Shown here in pieces: positions 14,178-15,864 of a stretch of 15,864 nucleotides of DNA. Origin of the DNA: Parabacteroides sp. (GTDB taxonomy: Bacteria; Bacteroidota; Bacteroidia; Bacteroidales; Tannerellaceae). The notes under the pieces were generated by a model that saw only the letters and a program-made list of their open reading frames with translations, ran no database searches and was not told the origin of the DNA. The DNA is taken from NCBI GenBank assembly GCA_019411205.1, contig DXRF01000032.1, positions 1,518-17,381 of the forward strand, in the 5' to 3' direction. Positions within the stretch are counted from its first letter, which is position 1, and every line of letters begins with the position of its first letter. Position numbers and translations under genes: made by a program.

Positions 14178-15864
14178 ATGAAGAAAAGAATCCTCTTCCT
14201 CCTCACCCTCTATTTCATGTGGTTACCGCTACTGGCAATCCAGAAACCTGTGTTTTTGCTGTATCACCATGCCTTAGCGAGTGGATGCTCGCTAATCGAT
14301 TACCTTAAGGTAATTACACATGGATTGCTGTTGGACTGTACGATAGCCGGCTATCTGACAGCGCTACCTTTGCTGATGACGCTGGTTTCGGTATGGTTAC
14401 CGGGAGCTTTTTACAGGAAACTGCTGAAAGGATATTTCGGGATCATGGCGGTGTTGATCGCAGCGATCTTCTCCGTAGATGTGGCTTTATACGGCTACTG
14501 GGGATTCAGGCTGGATGCGACGCTTTTCTTCTATCTTCAATCACCCGGTGATGCAATGGCAAGCGTACCGCTGGGACAGTTCTTTGCCCAGTTACTGATG
14601 TTTGCCGTATATGCTTTCGGGATATATTGGGCGTTGAAGAACTTTATCGTTCCACTCTTCCCTGAAACACAAGTGCGGAAACGGCTGAGCGGCAGTCTGA
14701 TCATGCTATTGTCGGGAGGAATACTTTTTATTCCGATACGGGGAGGCGTAACGACTTCGACAGCAAACGTGGGGATGGTGTATTTCAGTCAGAACCAATT
14801 CCTCAACCATTCAGCGATCAATCCTTGTTTCAGCCTGATCGCTTCGCTTAGCAAGCAACAGGATTTTGCGGCACAGTTCAATTTTTTCCCGGAAGAGGAA
14901 AGGAAGGAGGTAATGGACACCTTGTCTCCGCACTCGAAGCGGGGACGCAAAGAGACGAATCCCGCAGATGCAGATTTACAACAAAAGCCTCTGCAATCCC
15001 TTCTCAATACCTCGCGGCCGAACATACTGATTATCCTGACGGAAAGTTTCTCGGCAAACGCGATCGGAGCGGTCGGCGGAGATTCCGTCATCACGCCTAA
15101 CCTGAACCGGTTGAGCCGGGAAGGAGTACTTTTCACAAACATGTATGCCAATTCGTTCCGGACAGACAGAGGAATCGTATCGGTGTTGAATGGGTATCTG
15201 GCACAACCGACCACTTCCATCATGAAGTACCCGGCAAAAAGCCAAACACTCCCCTCTATCGCCAAGAGCCTGACAAACGAAGGATATGTTGCCGACATGC
15301 TGTATGGCGGAGACATCAACTTCACCAATATGCAAAGTTATTTCTTCGGTTCCGGTTACAGCCGGATCACGGCAGACCGTGATTTTCCGCTCACCAGTCG
15401 CTTGAGTAAATGGGGGGCGAACGACGATATTACGTTCCGCCACCTGTACGAAGACATCAAAAACCGGGACAACCTAGCTCCCTGGCTCAGCACTTTCCTG
15501 ACGTTAAGCAGCCATGAGCCGTTTGAAGTTCCCTACCACCGGTTGGACGAAATGGGGCTGTATCCGAACTCGGTTGCTTTCACGGACAGTTGTATCGGCA
15601 ACTTCATAGACAAATTGAAAGAATTGCCTGTATGGAAGAATACGCTGGTTATTTTCGTTTCCGACCACGGATATCCTTATCCGAAAGATGTGGTCAACTA
15701 TGAACCTCGCCGCTACCATATTCCGATGCTCTGGATCGGCGGTGCGGTGAAAGAACCTGTCGTGATTGACAAATTAGCCAATCAGACGGATCTTGCCGCT
15801 ACCTTGTTGAACCAGTTAGGGATTGATCACGACGCATTCACTTTCAGCCGGAACATCCTAAGCC
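14178..15864 (+). CDS. LtaS-like membrane sulfatase-fold protein (3' partial)
   Basis: The frame from the ATG at 14178 stays open for 562 complete codons to the window edge, so the C-terminus (probably under 100 residues) is missing. Five hydrophobic segments (about 5-20, 47-75, 86-106, 134-155 and 173-188) precede an extracytoplasmic domain of the alkaline phosphatase/sulfatase fold beginning at PNILIILTESFS (281-292). Metal and nucleophile positions expected for LtaS-type enzymes are E289, T329 (NSFRTDRGIVS), D496-H497 (FVSDHGYP) and H446 (LSSHEPF). LtaS itself transfers glycerol phosphate in Gram-positives. Gram-negative relatives such as OpgB modify periplasmic glucans, and others add phosphoethanolamine. 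The active-site Thr argues for a phosphotransferase over a true sulfatase, which needs a Cys/Ser formylglycine motif. Donor and acceptor are unknown. The promoter is not recognisable; it may depend on readthrough. Confidence 0.88.
   Translation, partial: MKKRILFLLTLYFMWLPLLAIQKPVFLLYHHALASGCSLIDYLKVITHGLLLDCTIAGYLTALPLLMTLVSVWLPGAFYRKLLKGYFGIMAVLIAAIFSVDVALYGYWGFRLDATLFFYLQSPGDAMASVPLGQFFAQLLMFAVYAFGIYWALKNFIVPLFPETQVRKRLSGSLIMLLSGGILFIPIRGGVTTSTANVGMVYFSQNQFLNHSAINPCFSLIASLSKQQDFAAQFNFFPEEERKEVMDTLSPHSKRGRKETNPADADLQQKPLQSLLNTSRPNILIILTESFSANAIGAVGGDSVITPNLNRLSREGVLFTNMYANSFRTDRGIVSVLNGYLAQPTTSIMKYPAKSQTLPSIAKSLTNEGYVADMLYGGDINFTNMQSYFFGSGYSRITADRDFPLTSRLSKWGANDDITFRHLYEDIKNRDNLAPWLSTFLTLSSHEPFEVPYHRLDEMGLYPNSVAFTDSCIGNFIDKLKELPVWKNTLVIFVSDHGYPYPKDVVNYEPRRYHIPMLWIGGAVKEPVVIDKLANQTDLAATLLNQLGIDHDAFTFSRNILS

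Overview
The window looks like a chromosomal segment of a gut Bacteroidales bacterium, most likely Parabacteroides or a close relative. The genus is an inference. The order-level call rests on several points: promoters of the Bacteroidetes type (TTTG / TAnnTTTG), a lack of Shine-Dalgarno sites, a TlpA-like lipoprotein with a DUF4369-like N-terminus, an EFR1-type flavodoxin-ferredoxin, a two-domain L25/Ctc protein, and an ABC-F protein with a degenerate second ATPase half.

Region 1 (1-6180, + strand) is the most interesting part. Six genes follow each other with gaps of 23, 7, -11, 20 and -1 nt. They are an RND efflux pump subunit (5' end outside the window), a small PII-like protein, an OmpR-type response regulator with a degraded receiver domain, a steroid 5-alpha-reductase closely resembling animal SRD5A enzymes, an Old Yellow Enzyme-type flavin reductase (candidate 5-beta-reductase), and a short-chain dehydrogenase (candidate 3-beta-hydroxysteroid dehydrogenase). 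The last three match the 5AR/5BR/3-beta-HSDH set linked to isoallolithocholic acid formation and steroid hormone reduction in gut Bacteroidales. The direct linkage to an efflux pump, a PII-like protein and a regulator suggests that sensing, export and conversion of bile acids or steroids form one transcription unit.

Region 2 (6181-8157, +) begins with a 22-bp-period array of TTTCAT/ATGAAA palindromes lying against a good promoter. It is followed by rplY (L25/Ctc), pth and an Hsp15-like S4 protein. All three act on the 50S subunit or on peptidyl-tRNA.

Region 3 (8170-10559, - strand) reads from an EFR1-type iron-sulfur flavoprotein, through a TlpA-like thioredoxin lipoprotein, to a secreted protein gene of unknown function that is broken by a frameshift.

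Region 4 (10773-15864, +) holds a secreted M28 peptidase resembling carboxypeptidase Q, a 26-bp perfect hairpin, an ABC-F ATPase with one intact and one degenerate ATP site, another hairpin, and the first 562 codons of an LtaS-like membrane sulfatase-fold protein whose reading frame runs off the window. No tRNA, rRNA, CRISPR array, transposase or phage gene was seen. No gene-free stretch exceeds about 220 bp.
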